Part shown: positions 1-12,420 of the stretch, piece by piece | Layout of the letters: each line of letters opens with the position of its first letter | How positions within the stretch are numbered: the stretch's first letter is position 1 | Origin: Melanocharis versteri | Taxonomy: Eukaryota > Chordata > Aves > Passeriformes > Melanocharitidae | Direction: 5' to 3' | Assembly: GCA_013397845.1 (NCBI GenBank) | Contig: VZTG01008545.1 | Coordinates: 1,829,907 to 1,893,906 of the forward strand | Length of the DNA: 64,000 nt | The notes under the pieces: model-generated | The model's database searches: none | Told to the model about the DNA's origin: nothing | The model's input: the letters and a program-made list of their open reading frames with translations, nothing else | Position numbers and translations under genes: made by a program

Positions 1-1069
1 AGGAACCAGCCCTTGGTTCCCCAAGGAACCAGATGAAAATGACACAGGACTGGGATTTCCATGGAGGATGCACTTGGTCTTGGAGGAAGATGGTGCCATG
101 CTCTCAGCAATGCTGCTGCCCTCCAGATGTGTGCCCATCAAAATGTGGGCTGGGGGCTTCCCATCACATCTGCTTTTTCTGCATCATCTCTGCCCTCTGT
201 TTTGGGGGCACATTTGGGGTGGTTTGAGTCTGTTTACAGGTGTTTTCTTGCCCTTGGTGGAGTTTGGTCATTCTGGAAGAAGGGCTGGAGTCAGTGTGGG
301 AAGGATGGGCACTCACTGTGCAGCTCTCAGAGGTAAGAAAGTGTCTGTGAGGGAAATGATGGAGATTTAGATCAAAAGGGCAGAGCCCATGAGTGGATGG
401 ACAGACATCTGAAGACTTACGTGTGCTTTGCTTCAGTTCACTAATGAGCTTGTTAGGCATGTAATATCAAAACAGTCATGAAAGTCACAAGAAAAGACCC
501 CCTGCAAAAAGAGCCACTATTTAAAATCACAGAATCGTAGAATTATTTGGGTTAAAAGGGACCTCAAACATATCCTGTTCCAATCCCCTGACATGAGCAG
601 GGACACCTTCCACTAGACCCAGTTGCTCCAAGCCCTGTCCAACTTGACCTTCAGCACTTCCAGGGATGGGACATATACAGCTTCTCTGGGCAACCTGTGC
701 CAGGGCCTCACCACCCTCACAGATACCACAGCTGCTGTCCAAAATGCACAAAGCAGTTTGCTTCCATAAAATTATATTTCCAAAGATATATCCACAGCAC
801 TTAAAAGCTTCTCTTCCTTTCTACTTGCATTTGCTTGGACAATAAGCAAATAAATGCCTGTGGTTGCTGGGGACTGTATCATTCATCCTTTAGACAGGCA
901 GTATGCCAAGGGGGTGTTCAAAATACTCCTGAAATGTGAATTTCTATGGCTCTTGTGCTGCCAGGAACAGCATTTCCAGGACCAGGTGTTTGGTAAACAC
1001 TAACTGCCAGCCCCCCAAGTCATTTTGGGCCATGCCGCAGGGTGGGGGTCCGAGCACGGTGGCACTCAC
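1..1069 (-). other. TCF7: TCF7 intron after exon 7 (partial)
   Basis: This is intronic sequence downstream of the HMG exons. Apart from one CR1 fragment at 527-722 I see no exon. In particular I find no stretch encoding the KKK-rich nuclear-localisation tail. Confidence 0.75.
527..722 (-). mobile_element. CR1 LINE 3' fragment
   Basis: The tail side reads aatcacagaatcgtagaatt, followed by the CR1 3' body (gagcagggacaccttccac, then ccagggatgggac). It is a 5'-truncated copy. Confidence 0.9.
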
Positions 1070-1177
1070 GTAGTTGTCTCTGGCAGACCAGCCGGGGTAG
1101 AGCTGCATGTGGAGCTGCCGTTCCTTGCGAGCCAGTTCGTAGTACTTGGCTTGTTCCTCTCGGGACAGCGCGTGCCA
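1070..1177 (-). CDS. TCF7: TCF7 exon 7: C-terminal third of the HMG box
   Basis: The acceptor is ctgtttgtccttgcag|TGGCAC and the donor is AACTAC|gtgagt. The 108 bases encode exactly 36 residues, WHALSREEQAKYYELARKER and then QLHMQLYPGWSARDNY. These complete helix 2 and helix 3 of the HMG box and are identical to the vertebrate TCF7 sequence as I know it. The next coding piece should be the basic tail (GKKKRRSREKHQ in human TCF7). It is not found between 1 and 1069, so it lies beyond the window. Confidence 0.97.
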
Positions 1178-4100
1178 CTGCAAGGACAAACAGCAGTGAA
1201 TCATGGCCCTGCTGTCCCCTCCCAGCCCAGCCCACCATGGCCACCCTGCCCCAGGGCACATCCAGCCCCCTGTGTTTATGGGATGAGAGCACCTGGATTT
1301 GAAGCAGATGCTTGTTATGTGCTTAAGAGCAGCTGCAAGGGACAGGGATGTGGCACTGGTGATGACGCTGGGCCCCATGAGCTCTTACCCTCCTTCCCAG
1401 GATCTGGTTGATGGCAGCACTCTCTTTCAGGGTGCACTCGGCGATGACTTTCGCCCGCATTTCTTTCATATACAACATGAAAGCATTCAGGGGCTTCTTA
1501 ATAGTGGGCTTCTTGGCTTCCTTCTCTCTCTTTGGTTCTGGTTGAGGTTTCCTTGGTGGGACAAAAGGAGGAGCTGTCAGCATCAGAGCCACCAGGAGAC
1601 TTGACCCCAAAACAACCCAACAGCATGAGCAGGTGGGGGGCCTGAGATTTGCTCCTCAGATGCTGAGCTCAGTGTTCACCCATCCTCCCCTCATACAAGC
1701 ACTGAGAGTGGTAAATGAAATGGGTGTTGAGGTGCTGCTGCTGCTGAGCCAGCACTTCCCACTCACATGTTTCGGTCGTAGTGCTCCATCTCTTGCTTGC
1801 CGGAGTGGGGCACGATGGCGGGGTGCGGGATGCCGGTGGTGTGCATGCCAGAGCCCAGCATCAGCGGGTGAGTGAACCTGCAACAGAGAGCGGGTGAGCC
1901 GTGCCAGGAGGGCTGCGCCGTGCCGGGGACACCGCGGACGCCGGGCAGCCAGGGCGGCATCTCTTGGAGTGCACTCTGACGTGGCGGAAGCAGACGGAAA
2001 GCAGAGGACATGGAAAGCACGCAGGTGCTGCCAGGCTGGCGGGGTCAGGCAGTGCCCACTGCCCGTGGGTCACCCCTGTGGCACAGCTGGTCAAGCCGTG
2101 GGCACGTGGATGGAAAGGATCCGGTGCCACAGTGAGGGAACCTGCCTGCAGCAGGAGCCAGCCTGGCCGAGATCAAGGGTGCTTTCACCCAGCAGTTTCA
2201 GCTACTCAGATCTCTGTTGTTGCAATATCTCATTAGCACTGCAGAAAGGAACAACAAACCCAACCTGGGGTTTGGATGGGAGAGATTAGGACCACCCTGC
2301 ACCTTTCTTTTAACAGAAATAGACTAAGTCTGAACATGAACCCAACTACAACTCTAGGAGGTGCACCTTGCCTAAGCAATGCTCTCCACAACACGGGCTG
2401 AGATCATGAGAGGTCTCATTAGCTCTCAGGCTTCATTAGCTCTCTCCAGAGTTTTGGAGGATAAAGCCAGCAGAGTCAGCTTTGCCAAGCTTGCCACTTT
2501 ATGACTGCAGCTTGAGATGGCAGAATTGCCCATGGGAGATGAACTGTTCATTAGATATGCTGGCACGAAAAGAAAAGCTGTTTAATTTAATCTACCAGCA
2601 CAGTCTGATCCTTATCTGACCAGGTGTACTTTCTCAGCTGCAGCAGTGCTGCAAAATCCACCCCAAAATCCTGCAGGCAGGAGCTCAGAGAGGCTGCTGG
2701 GGCTCCACAGGGAACCGTTAGCTGCTCTTGCCTTCACTTTCAAGGCTGTGAATGGGTGATGCCTTATAACAAAGGAGGGCTGGCAGCACTCCCTCCCCTC
2801 TTCTGCAGAGCTAAGGGGCTCCGTGGATCAAGGGATGCATTGATCGAGTGTTGCATGGATCGAGGGTTGCATGGATCCAGGTTTCTGTGTGGCTAAGGGA
2901 TCACATGAGCAAGGATTTGCATGGTTTTCCTGTGGGAAATCTCCACTAACAGCTCTTCAGGACAACACAAAGCGGAAACGAAAGCTGGTGTGGCCCTGGC
3001 ATCCCTATGGAGCTACGAGGGCTTTGCCCAGCAGCACGCCTGGAAGAGCGGGGCTATGATTCCCACCCACAGGGGATGCATTTTGCTCACCCAAAGGCAG
3101 AAGCTGTGTTTATATATCACAGAACTGACTTGTGCCAATGGGAGGGCAGCAAATCACCTCCCACTCCTGTCCTGCTTTTAAAGCTGAGACCAAGTAAACC
3201 AGATCCATCTCTGCAGAACAAAGCAGTGGTGGCAGCAGGGACACATTCAGGATTAGGGTTAGTGACACAGAGCAAAATCCTGAGCAACGGATTCCACCCC
3301 ATTTTCCCAATGCTGAGCTCAAGGCTGGAGTTTTTGACTCTCTTTAGAGTTCTGCTGATTAAAACCCAACCGCTGTGCATCCTTCATCCTCAATATTCCC
3401 CCAAGCACCCTTCGGACCAGACACTGCCTAAAAGTGCCTTCTCTTCCCACGGCTGCCCTGGGGAGGGTGCGTGGCTGTCCCTGGGTGGCTGTGGTCTGCT
3501 GCAAGCTCCTGCTGCACAAACTGCAAGCTGCGTGACCAGCCGAGCTGCCCTGTCTCACACAGCTCATACTCACCTGGAGAAAGAAGCCCCAGCAGAAAGC
3601 GCTGACGAGTACGGCTGTCTAAATCCACATGACGGGAGCGGATAGACAGACTGGCTCTGCCTGGGATCAGGAAGAAAGAGTCTATAAAGTATCCACAGCT
3701 ACGTGGTATTTCCTAAAGATACCCTTTGCTAAGGGGACTCAGAGCACTGATGCCCCTGGTTGGGGGGACACTCGGGGTCCCTTAGGCTTGAGGGGCAGTG
3801 TGGGATTTGGATGTTATTCTGAGAGAACCTGGGTCTTTGTACAAAGGTTGGATCCAGTTCTGACCCCCTTCTGCCCCTGGTACTGACTAACACTGCAGCT
3901 TTGAGTTTATGTGGCAACAATGCAAAATGCAGAGGTGTGCTGAAAAATAAGGAGATGTTGCTATTGCACAGAAGAAGTTGCTCAAAAGAGTAGTGGCCAA
4001 AAAAATGAAAGCCTGCTCACATTCTCTGTGTGGTGCATAAGAAGCTGCACCAGGAGGATAAATATGAGGAAAACTTCCTTACTGTGCAGTGACCAAGCAC

Positions 4101-7100
4101 TGGAACAGACTGCACAGAGTGGGTGTGGAGCTTCCCTCACTGGAGATATCCCAGGATTGTCTGGATGCAATCCTGTGCTGTGTGCTCTGAGACGACTGCT
4201 TGAGCAGGGAGGTTGGACTAGATGACCCACTGTGGTCCCTTCCAGCTTCATCTGCTCTGTGACTCTGTGATGCCCCAAGCATGGGAGACTCCTGGAGTCC
4301 GGAGAGAAGGTACCTACCCTGCCCTCGTGCTTCAGAAATGCTCTGATTTCCCCAGCACATCCTTTTAAGGACACTCATCACTTTTAAACAAGTCAAAAGC
4401 TCAGTCCTGCATTCCTTTTGAAAGCTGTTTCATACTGGGGACCAGGCATGTATCAGACCTGGGGCTTGAAATTATTTTTGAGATAGTAAAATAACTATGC
4501 AGGAAGTTCCTTGTTGTTCCCAGCAAGGGAACTCCCACATTTTCATATGGAAATAGCTCAAAAATACCTTGGCTTGCTCTGCAAACCTGCCAAAAGATGC
4601 TTCTAGCCTAAAACTGCACATGGAAACTGAGATAATAGAATTACAGAATGGTTTAGGTTGGAAGAGACCTTAAAATCACAGAATGGTTTAGGTTGGAAGG
4701 GACCCTAAAGCTCACCTCATTCCAACCCACCCTGCCATGAGCATCTCCCACAAGACCAGGTTGCTCCAAGCCTCATCTCACCTGGCCTTGAACACTTCCA
4801 GGGATGGGGCACAATGGGGTGCTTACAACTGTGCTGGAACTCATGCTCCTCTGGCCAGGCTGCACAGAGCTGTACCTAAACCCAGGACCAATTATTTTCA
4901 GCTCTAATGATGAAAAAATCCACAAAAAGTCCATTATAATTAAGTGTGGTGCACTGCAAAAGATCAAGCTCCTGGATGCCTGGGATTTTTCAGGGTTAAA
5001 GACAAGTTTCTGCCCTGAAGAGGAATAATGACAGCAGGGCAGCAGTCAGGATCCTGAGCTGCGCTGGGCAGGAAGGAGGCTCCCGTTCCTGCTGCTGAGT
5101 CTTGGCTTGACTGAAATCTGCGGGATCTGTCTGTAGGAAAGGCAGCCGGGGCTGTTTACACCCTGGCAGGCAGAAGCCCTCTCCCACCCCTCAGATGTCG
5201 GCGGGTATAAACACACCAACAAGCAGCCAAGTGCTGCCGCACACCGGGAAACCGAAACAACCTTTGAAGTCGGAGGCGGCTGCCCCAGGGCCGAGAAAAT
5301 ACTTGGAGCTAATCCAGAAGCGACCTGTGTTACTCCAGAGGCCGGGATATTGTGATAGGAACAGAGCTGGGCACTTACAGCTTCATCTGAAGTCCCTCTG
5401 ACACACAAATTAAAGCAACTGCAGAATCAGTCCCTGATTGTTGGGAGTGGATGACTACAGCCCATATAATGGAATTACTGGTTTGGGTTGGAATGGACCT
5501 TAAAGTTCATCTCATTCCAAGCTCCTGCCATGGGCAGGGACCCTTTCACTAGATCCAGCTGCTCCAAGCCCGGTCCAACCTGACCATGAACACCTCCAGG
5601 GATGGGGCAGCTGCAATGTCTCAGGGCAACCTGTGCCAGGGTCTCACCACCTGCTGTGTAAAGAACTTCTTCCTAACATCCGATCTAACTCTCTCCTCTT
5701 TTAGTTCAAAACTGTTCCCCCTTGTCCTATCACTATCTGCCCATAAAAAGTCCCTCTCCCTCTTTTTTGTAAGCTCCTTTTAGGTATGGGAAGGGGCTCT
5801 GAGGCCTCCCTGGAAACTTCTTCAGGCTGAACAACCCCAGCTCTCTCAGCCTGTGTCCAGAGGATCACCTGGTGATGGAGGGTGGCTCAGAGAAAAGGCT
5901 GTGGGATGGTGGAGGAGAGGCTGCCATGGCACCACTGTGCTCAGCCCCGGGCACAGGTGAGTGACACAATTTGCAGCTTCCTGGCTAATGTTAACTGCCA
6001 GGCTCCCATAAGCAAAACTCACTTGACTGGACTCTTGGAGGCTTTTATCTGACTGTCATCCCAGCTTAATTACACAGTGATTGCAGCTCCTCCTGAAGTG
6101 CTTGGTGAGAACAAAACCAGTTTCTGCCCAGCTCCTGCCTGCCAGCTTGTGGAGAAAAAGTCACTTCCCATGTGTGGCTGCCCTGGCTTGGCAGCTGACT
6201 CGGTGGCATGAGCACAACCATGGAATCCTGTAATGGTTTGGGTTGGGAGAAACCTTAAAGATCATCCAGTTTCAATCTCCTGCCATAGGCAGGGACACCT
6301 TCCTCTAGACCAGGTTGCTCGAGACCCCATCCAACCTGGCCTTGAACACTTCCAGGGATAGGGCAGCCACAGCTTCTCTGGGATGCATCCCTGGCATGCC
6401 CATCCCCAGCACATCCATCTTGGGCACACGGCCCCTGCTGCCTGCTGCTGGCATGGGGGGGATGTGCCATGAACCTGCTGGACTTCAGTGCTTCTGCACC
6501 CACCCAGAGCAGTGTGCTGAGCCTCAGCTGAGGACTGGGCACTCCACAAGTGGGTTTGGGGCTCCTTCCATACCTTTCAGGTAAGAAAAAGAATGAGCAA
6601 AAGCTCTATTAGACACGTGCCTCAAGGTGCTGCTCTCTGCATGTCAAGCCATTTGCTGCTTTACCATATCTGCTCTATTAGCCATTAATGAAGGCATCTG
6701 ACGAGGATGCCAATCCCCACAGATGCTGGAGCAGCTCTCAACCATGAAAGCTCTCTCCACCACCAACTGCCCCACAAAACCTCCATAAAAAACGAGACTG
6801 CTCTCCCTTCGTGTGCCCAGGGCTCTCTGAACAGCATCATCCTAACCCAGGAGTGGACCTTCCATTTGACAAACAGGCTCCTTTCTCCCCACTCCAACTA
6901 TTTCTTTCATGTTACAGCACAGTCACCCCAGTCCTTGTTTTTCCTGAGAATTAATCACATCATATGAGGAGTTAAATCATCTCCCAAGAGTAGCAGATTT
7001 AGCACAGAAGGCAAAATGTAATCTCTTTGAAGCCAGACTCTGTATCAAAGGCCTCATCCTCTGTTTCCTTGTGGTTAAATATCTGGAATATGAAATTCAT

Positions 7101-10100
7101 AAACAAAACAAAGCAAAAGCTAACATTTTACTTTGTGCTTTAAGAAGTTTCCCATTTCCCACTCTGCAATAGGTTCTTGTACCTGGAGCTCTCCACCGGG
7201 CTTTGCCAGGATTTTATCCACCAGCACTGGAGGGGTTCTGGCCACTGCCCCTGTGACCACCTGCCCTGCACTCTCTCCTCATCCCAGCAACCCTGAATTG
7301 CCACCTGCAGCCACCAGTCTCCCTGTCAGCCTCTGCCACGTCCCTACATCGTCACTAGGGATTAAAAATTAATCTGAGGAGCGATGATGCCCACACAGCA
7401 GCACCTGCCAGACCCGCTCTCTTGGTCTGCCATGGTCACGGGGACAAAAGCCAGTGGCAATGACCACAGAGAACACACTGGTGTATTTTTAACTTGTGTC
7501 CCCGGGGCAGGTTTACCAACAGGCTGTGCTTTGCAGGATGCTCCACAGGGCTGGCCCACGCAGGGGGTACGTTTTGGGAGTGCTCCAGCTCATGGTCTCT
7601 CCTTTCCCATGACTGCTGGGGCAAGTTACCAACTGGCTGAGCTGTGGCCAGGCTGTGGGTCCCTGGGTTGCTTCCTGGCAGGTCTCTGCCATGAGGTACT
7701 TTTTCCCTGTGTGTCAGATCCCAAGAAACACCATGGCCTGGCAGATGGAGCATCCCACAGGATTACTCCGTGCTGGTGGCATGCTCAGCAAAAGCACTTT
7801 TTGTGCCGAAAAGTCCAGTGAGGGAGAAAATTACCTCCTACTCAAAAGAGAGACTTTTGCTGTGATTAGGAGGAGTGGGTAGAAAGCTCTCCCTGGCTTC
7901 CCTAATCCACACAGACTGATGTAAAGCAGGAGGCAATTTTGAATAGGGCAGGTTGTAACCCCTCTCCAAGGATGCCTCAGCCGGGATGAAGCCTTCAGCC
8001 TCTCCACGGGTCTGCTCCCACCTCCAAGAGAGAGCTGAATTCTCCTCCCTCTTCACACAGCACACAGGAGGAGTGAAGCCGGGGGAAAGCACCGTGGAGG
8101 TCACGGCGAGTGGCCGCAGTGGTGGCTCAGTGACCCATCCGCTGCGTGTCCAGCGAGGCTGGGGCTGCGCGGGGCCGAGCCCTCCTCACTCACCATCCCA
8201 TCGACGGCGTGATCTGGCCGACTCCACCAGGAGGCAGCGGGTAGAAGCCAGGGATGTCTGAGGTCTGGGAAGGACGGTGCACTCCTGGAAGAAAGGAGAA
8301 GGAGAGGAGTTGAACCTGGCACTGCAATCCCTGGCTGACCCGGATCGTTCTCAACCCCCTGGCTGCTTCATCTGCGGACACCTGTGGACAGCTACATGAA
8401 ATAGCTATCTGCAAGTGGCAGGATGGTGTTTCCTGTGGTACTCTCTGTGGGGATGTGGTGGGTCATCCACATTGCTGCAAAATCACAAACACTCACATAA
8501 GGGGGTGGAGGAGGTATCTCGCTCTTGCACAAGCATCATAGCTGCTCCATGCCATCCTGAGGCCAAGCAGCCCTGTGCTTTGGGAAGGATTTAGCTGTCT
8601 CCAGGCATCCCTCTGCCTTTCCCAGAGAGCCCACTCAGGTGCTCAGTGGATGGTCAAAGCCATTCCTGTGCTCCCTCTCCATCAGTCATCCACAGGACCC
8701 CCCGTGAGCAGGCAGTGGGGATGCTCCAACAGGCATCACTTCCAACTTCATTTTAAGCAATTTGAGTTCAAAACAATTGTTCTGCGGCTCTGTGGGTGCC
8801 AAGGAACTGTGGAGGTGGGTATGGTGCCAGCTGGGAATTCACCCTTTCCATGAGGAATCCCTGTGTGATCTTCAAAGCTGTTGGCACAGGCAGCATGGCC
8901 AGGGGACACAGCCGCAGCATTGCTCCATTCCTATCTGGGCTGGAAAACATCCTGTGGAGCCTGGGGCTGCTCGTGGGACTCAGACAGCCATGGTGCTGCT
9001 GGCAAAAACAGCCTCCAGCTGACCCCTGGACTGGGAAACGGGAGGGGCACTAGGGCTGAGCTTTGGCACAGCGTGAAGTGATGGCTGCTATCGAGCCTCA
9101 GACAAAAACTGGGTTCAGGGATTGTCAAGTGGCTGTCCTGGGTGATAAATTCATGGACTAAACTGGTAATGAGTTGGAAGGAGTTGCAACTGGATTTTTC
9201 TCCTAGATGTATGAATTACACCTTTTTAATTAGGAATGACACCAACCAATTCGAAGCATTTTATTAGGAGTCAGCTAAAATAAATATATAACCTAGTATG
9301 AGATTTGCTTCAAGTGGAACTCAGTGGCCCAGAGATGGTCAAACAAAACCAGCCCTGCACAAGGCAGCTGATGGAACATCCTCAGATTTGCACCCCCAAC
9401 AATACCAGTTGCATAAGTCAGAGCACAAGTTATTCTTGCTGGCCCAGTGGTTGGGACACCAGCCACTGACTCAGAATTCCTGCTTGTATTTCCTCGTCTG
9501 TATGTCCTTGGGCTACTGTGAGAAACTTTAAAGGGATGCTGGGAGAATGAGTATGAGTGTGACTCTCAAGCACTTACACTGGGTGACAATGGGAGCTATT
9601 TCAGTGATGAAAACAGAGATGGGGCACATCCAGGATGAACAGGGAAGAAAACCCTCACCCCAGCAGTGTAGGGATGGGGCAGGTATCACAGCTGCACCAC
9701 AAAGGCAAGACCCAGCTGAGGATGATGGTCTGAACCTGTCCTTGAATAGCACCTGGGGGGGCTCTGGGACAAACAGACTCCCTGTGTCTGTAGAAGTACA
9801 GGCTAAATGGGAAGGGGAGACTGGACAATGCCTGCACTGAGGGCGCAGGTGGGCAGTCCAAGGACAGTGTCCTAGAATGACTGACCCACCACAGAGATGA
9901 AGGCTCAGGGACTGCTCCAGTGCCAGTCATAGCATCCACAGAGGGATGTAACCAGCTCTGCCCTTGGGTGAGCTGCTCTTGTATCACTTAAAGTTCCCCA
10001 GGCTGACAGCAAGTCCCAGGAGGCATCTCATGGCGAGCAGCTCCTGGAGGGGCAGAGCTCTACCAGGTACAGCAAAGGCAGCATGGGGGAAGGTGTGTCA

Positions 10101-12375
10101 GGTTGCCTTCCTGCACACTTTCACTCCAGGCTCGAACTCAGCCATTAGCTGAGCTTTTAACAGGTTTATTTTGTTAACTCTTCCTGGTTTTCTGCTGAGT
10201 TTATTATGCTTTGATGGCTCACAAGCAGTGTGCTGCCTGGAAGACATCCAGGATGTGCCTGGGTATCTCTTACACCGGATGTAAATCCTACCCATCAGCA
10301 TCCCTAGTGAGTCCAGAATGCGGCCTCCACACCTAAATCCTACCATCAGCATCCCTAATGAGTCCAGAGTGTGGCCTCCAGGTTCAGGGCTTATCCAGCT
10401 AAGAGCATCCTCAATAACCCATTGTTTTATCAATGATGTTAACTTGGTGAAGCTGATGCCTTTGGGACAGTTTGGACCACTCCTTGGAAGAGGCCTTGGC
10501 CCAAATCACAACTGTTGGTTTTGTGCCTCTGCTTTGGCACTGATTTCTGGTCTCTGATGGACACTGACCTCTTTCCTGAATGCAGTTTGACACAAAACTG
10601 TCAATTTGCTTGCTTTCCCATGAAATCAAGCTCAGGTTTGTGCAAAAGCCTGAGTAATCTGAACAGATGTTCTGCACTAATGTAAGGTTGAGAAAAGTTT
10701 GATTTTACACTCAGTTTGCCAGGAACCCACGAAGAATGATGGAATGATGGACTGGGGTGAATTCCTCAACACATACCTGTATTTGCAGTTTATTTTAGAG
10801 GGTTTACTGTACTTTCCTCCACAGCCTCATGAGCCAATTGACACAGCCTGGGCTCACACAGGAACACAAAAAGCCAAACCGCATGACAACCACATAACGT
10901 GTGGCCACGGGGACACACATGTCACAATCCAGTCAACTATCAGACGCTGATCCTGTTTAGTCAAAATATTTCCTGTTTCAAGCATTTATTTTCTCAAAAT
11001 GACAACCTGACAACAGTTCGGGTATGAGTCAAAGGAAAGATTACTTTCCATTTTCTGGTTGACTCTTGTGCATTATCGTGCAGGCTCTGGTCTGGTCTCA
11101 AAGTGCAGGACAGCTTGTACAGAGAACTGAGCACACTCCATCCGCAGGGCTGGCACTTTTGGTATCAAACTGCTCACGACCAGATCACAAAGCATTGCCA
11201 ATAAGCTAAGTAACCTCCTACTGCTAAGCAATGTCCCAGCTGACCAAAGGTCCTGAGTTTTCTCATTGATTTGGGACCAGGAAGGTGGCAGCCTCAGTGG
11301 TCTCCAGCTCTGTCCCCTTCCCAGCCCACAGGTCCCAGTGCTGCCATTACCTTGCTTCTGGTTGATGTCAGCGGGCAAGTGGGGCGAGTGGGAGCCGTGG
11401 CTGAAATGGTCGTTGCTGTACGGGATGAGCGGCGTGAGCGGGTGCACTCCGTGGGACGGCTGCACGACGGGAACTTTGTTGGACTGCAAGACACAATGAT
11501 GGACAGGACTCAGAGGTCATCAGGATCCACCAGCAAGGAGGGCCAGTGCCCTCTGCAATCCTGCTGTTGCCAGCAAGGCTGGGAATAACTAAAAACACTA
11601 CACAAACACTAAACAAATTACTAAACAAACACTGCAGCATCCCCCAAAAAAACCCATAAACCAAGCAGGGAAAACAGGCTGGAGATGATTTCTTGAATAA
11701 GTGGAAAACAGATCAAATCAGCATGAAGTTTTCAAAATTCAGAATTTTTTTCCTATTAATTTCCAGTATCTTTTATTCCAAGATGAATGCTCCAAGTGTG
11801 TTACCCAATGCAAAGCCCTTGTTCTCTGTCCTGGGCTACCACAGGGTCTAAACCTGGACTTTCACAGTTAATCCTTCATATTCACTGTGAAAGTCATGTT
11901 TGGGCTTTACTAATCAGGGCTGTCATGCAAGGACAGACACAGGATCACAGAATCATTTAGCTTGGAAAGGACTTTATAGAGATCATCAAGTCCAACCATT
12001 AACCCAGCACTGCCAAGGCCACAATGGAACACCGAGGGTAATGTTTTTGAAAACGGGACGTGGTCACCAGTGAGCCCTTGGGCTGAAATCCCTGTTCGAC
12101 TGTGATCCAGTGCTGGAGAAGGACCAGAGGGAGCTGAGGTAATGCTGGAGATGCAAAAAATCCAGGAAAACTAAGCAAAGAAAAATCCGTCTCCTCTTGT
12201 AGCTACTCCTGGTTACGCACAGCATGGCTGTCGGAGCCCAACGCCTTGGAAAAGGCCCTTTTTGGTGAACACAACAGGAAGTCCTCCTGCATGTTGGAGC
12301 AGAGAGAGGGGGACTTGTTTGGAAGCGCTGCACAGCTGTAAGGAACACACACACACACACACANNNNNNNNNNNG

Positions 12376-12420
<45 letters not shown>

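Larger units (their letters stand above)
1878..8193 (-). other. TCF7: TCF7 intron between exons 4 and 5
   Basis: The intron is 6,316 bp with GT/AG ends. It contains CR1 fragments at 4045-4272, 4632-4815, 5465-5864 and 6221-6384, and a small decayed tandem repeat at 2817-2885. The remaining stretches (1.9-2.8, 2.9-4.0 and 6.4-8.2 kb) show only scattered non-conserved reading frames and nothing I recognise. Confidence 0.8.

Noticed and set aside
1552..1573. Alternative acceptor (ctgacag) 22 bp upstream of exon 6
   Set aside because: Using it would add 22 bases and break the reading frame. The chosen acceptor gives an exact alignment to RN.K...KEAKKPTIKK of TCF7.
3007..3645. 212-codon open frame on the plus strand
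   Set aside because: It has no recognisable domain, crosses intron sequence of TCF7, overlaps frames on the other strand, and shows Ser/Pro/Leu-rich composition typical of chance frames in GC-moderate DNA.
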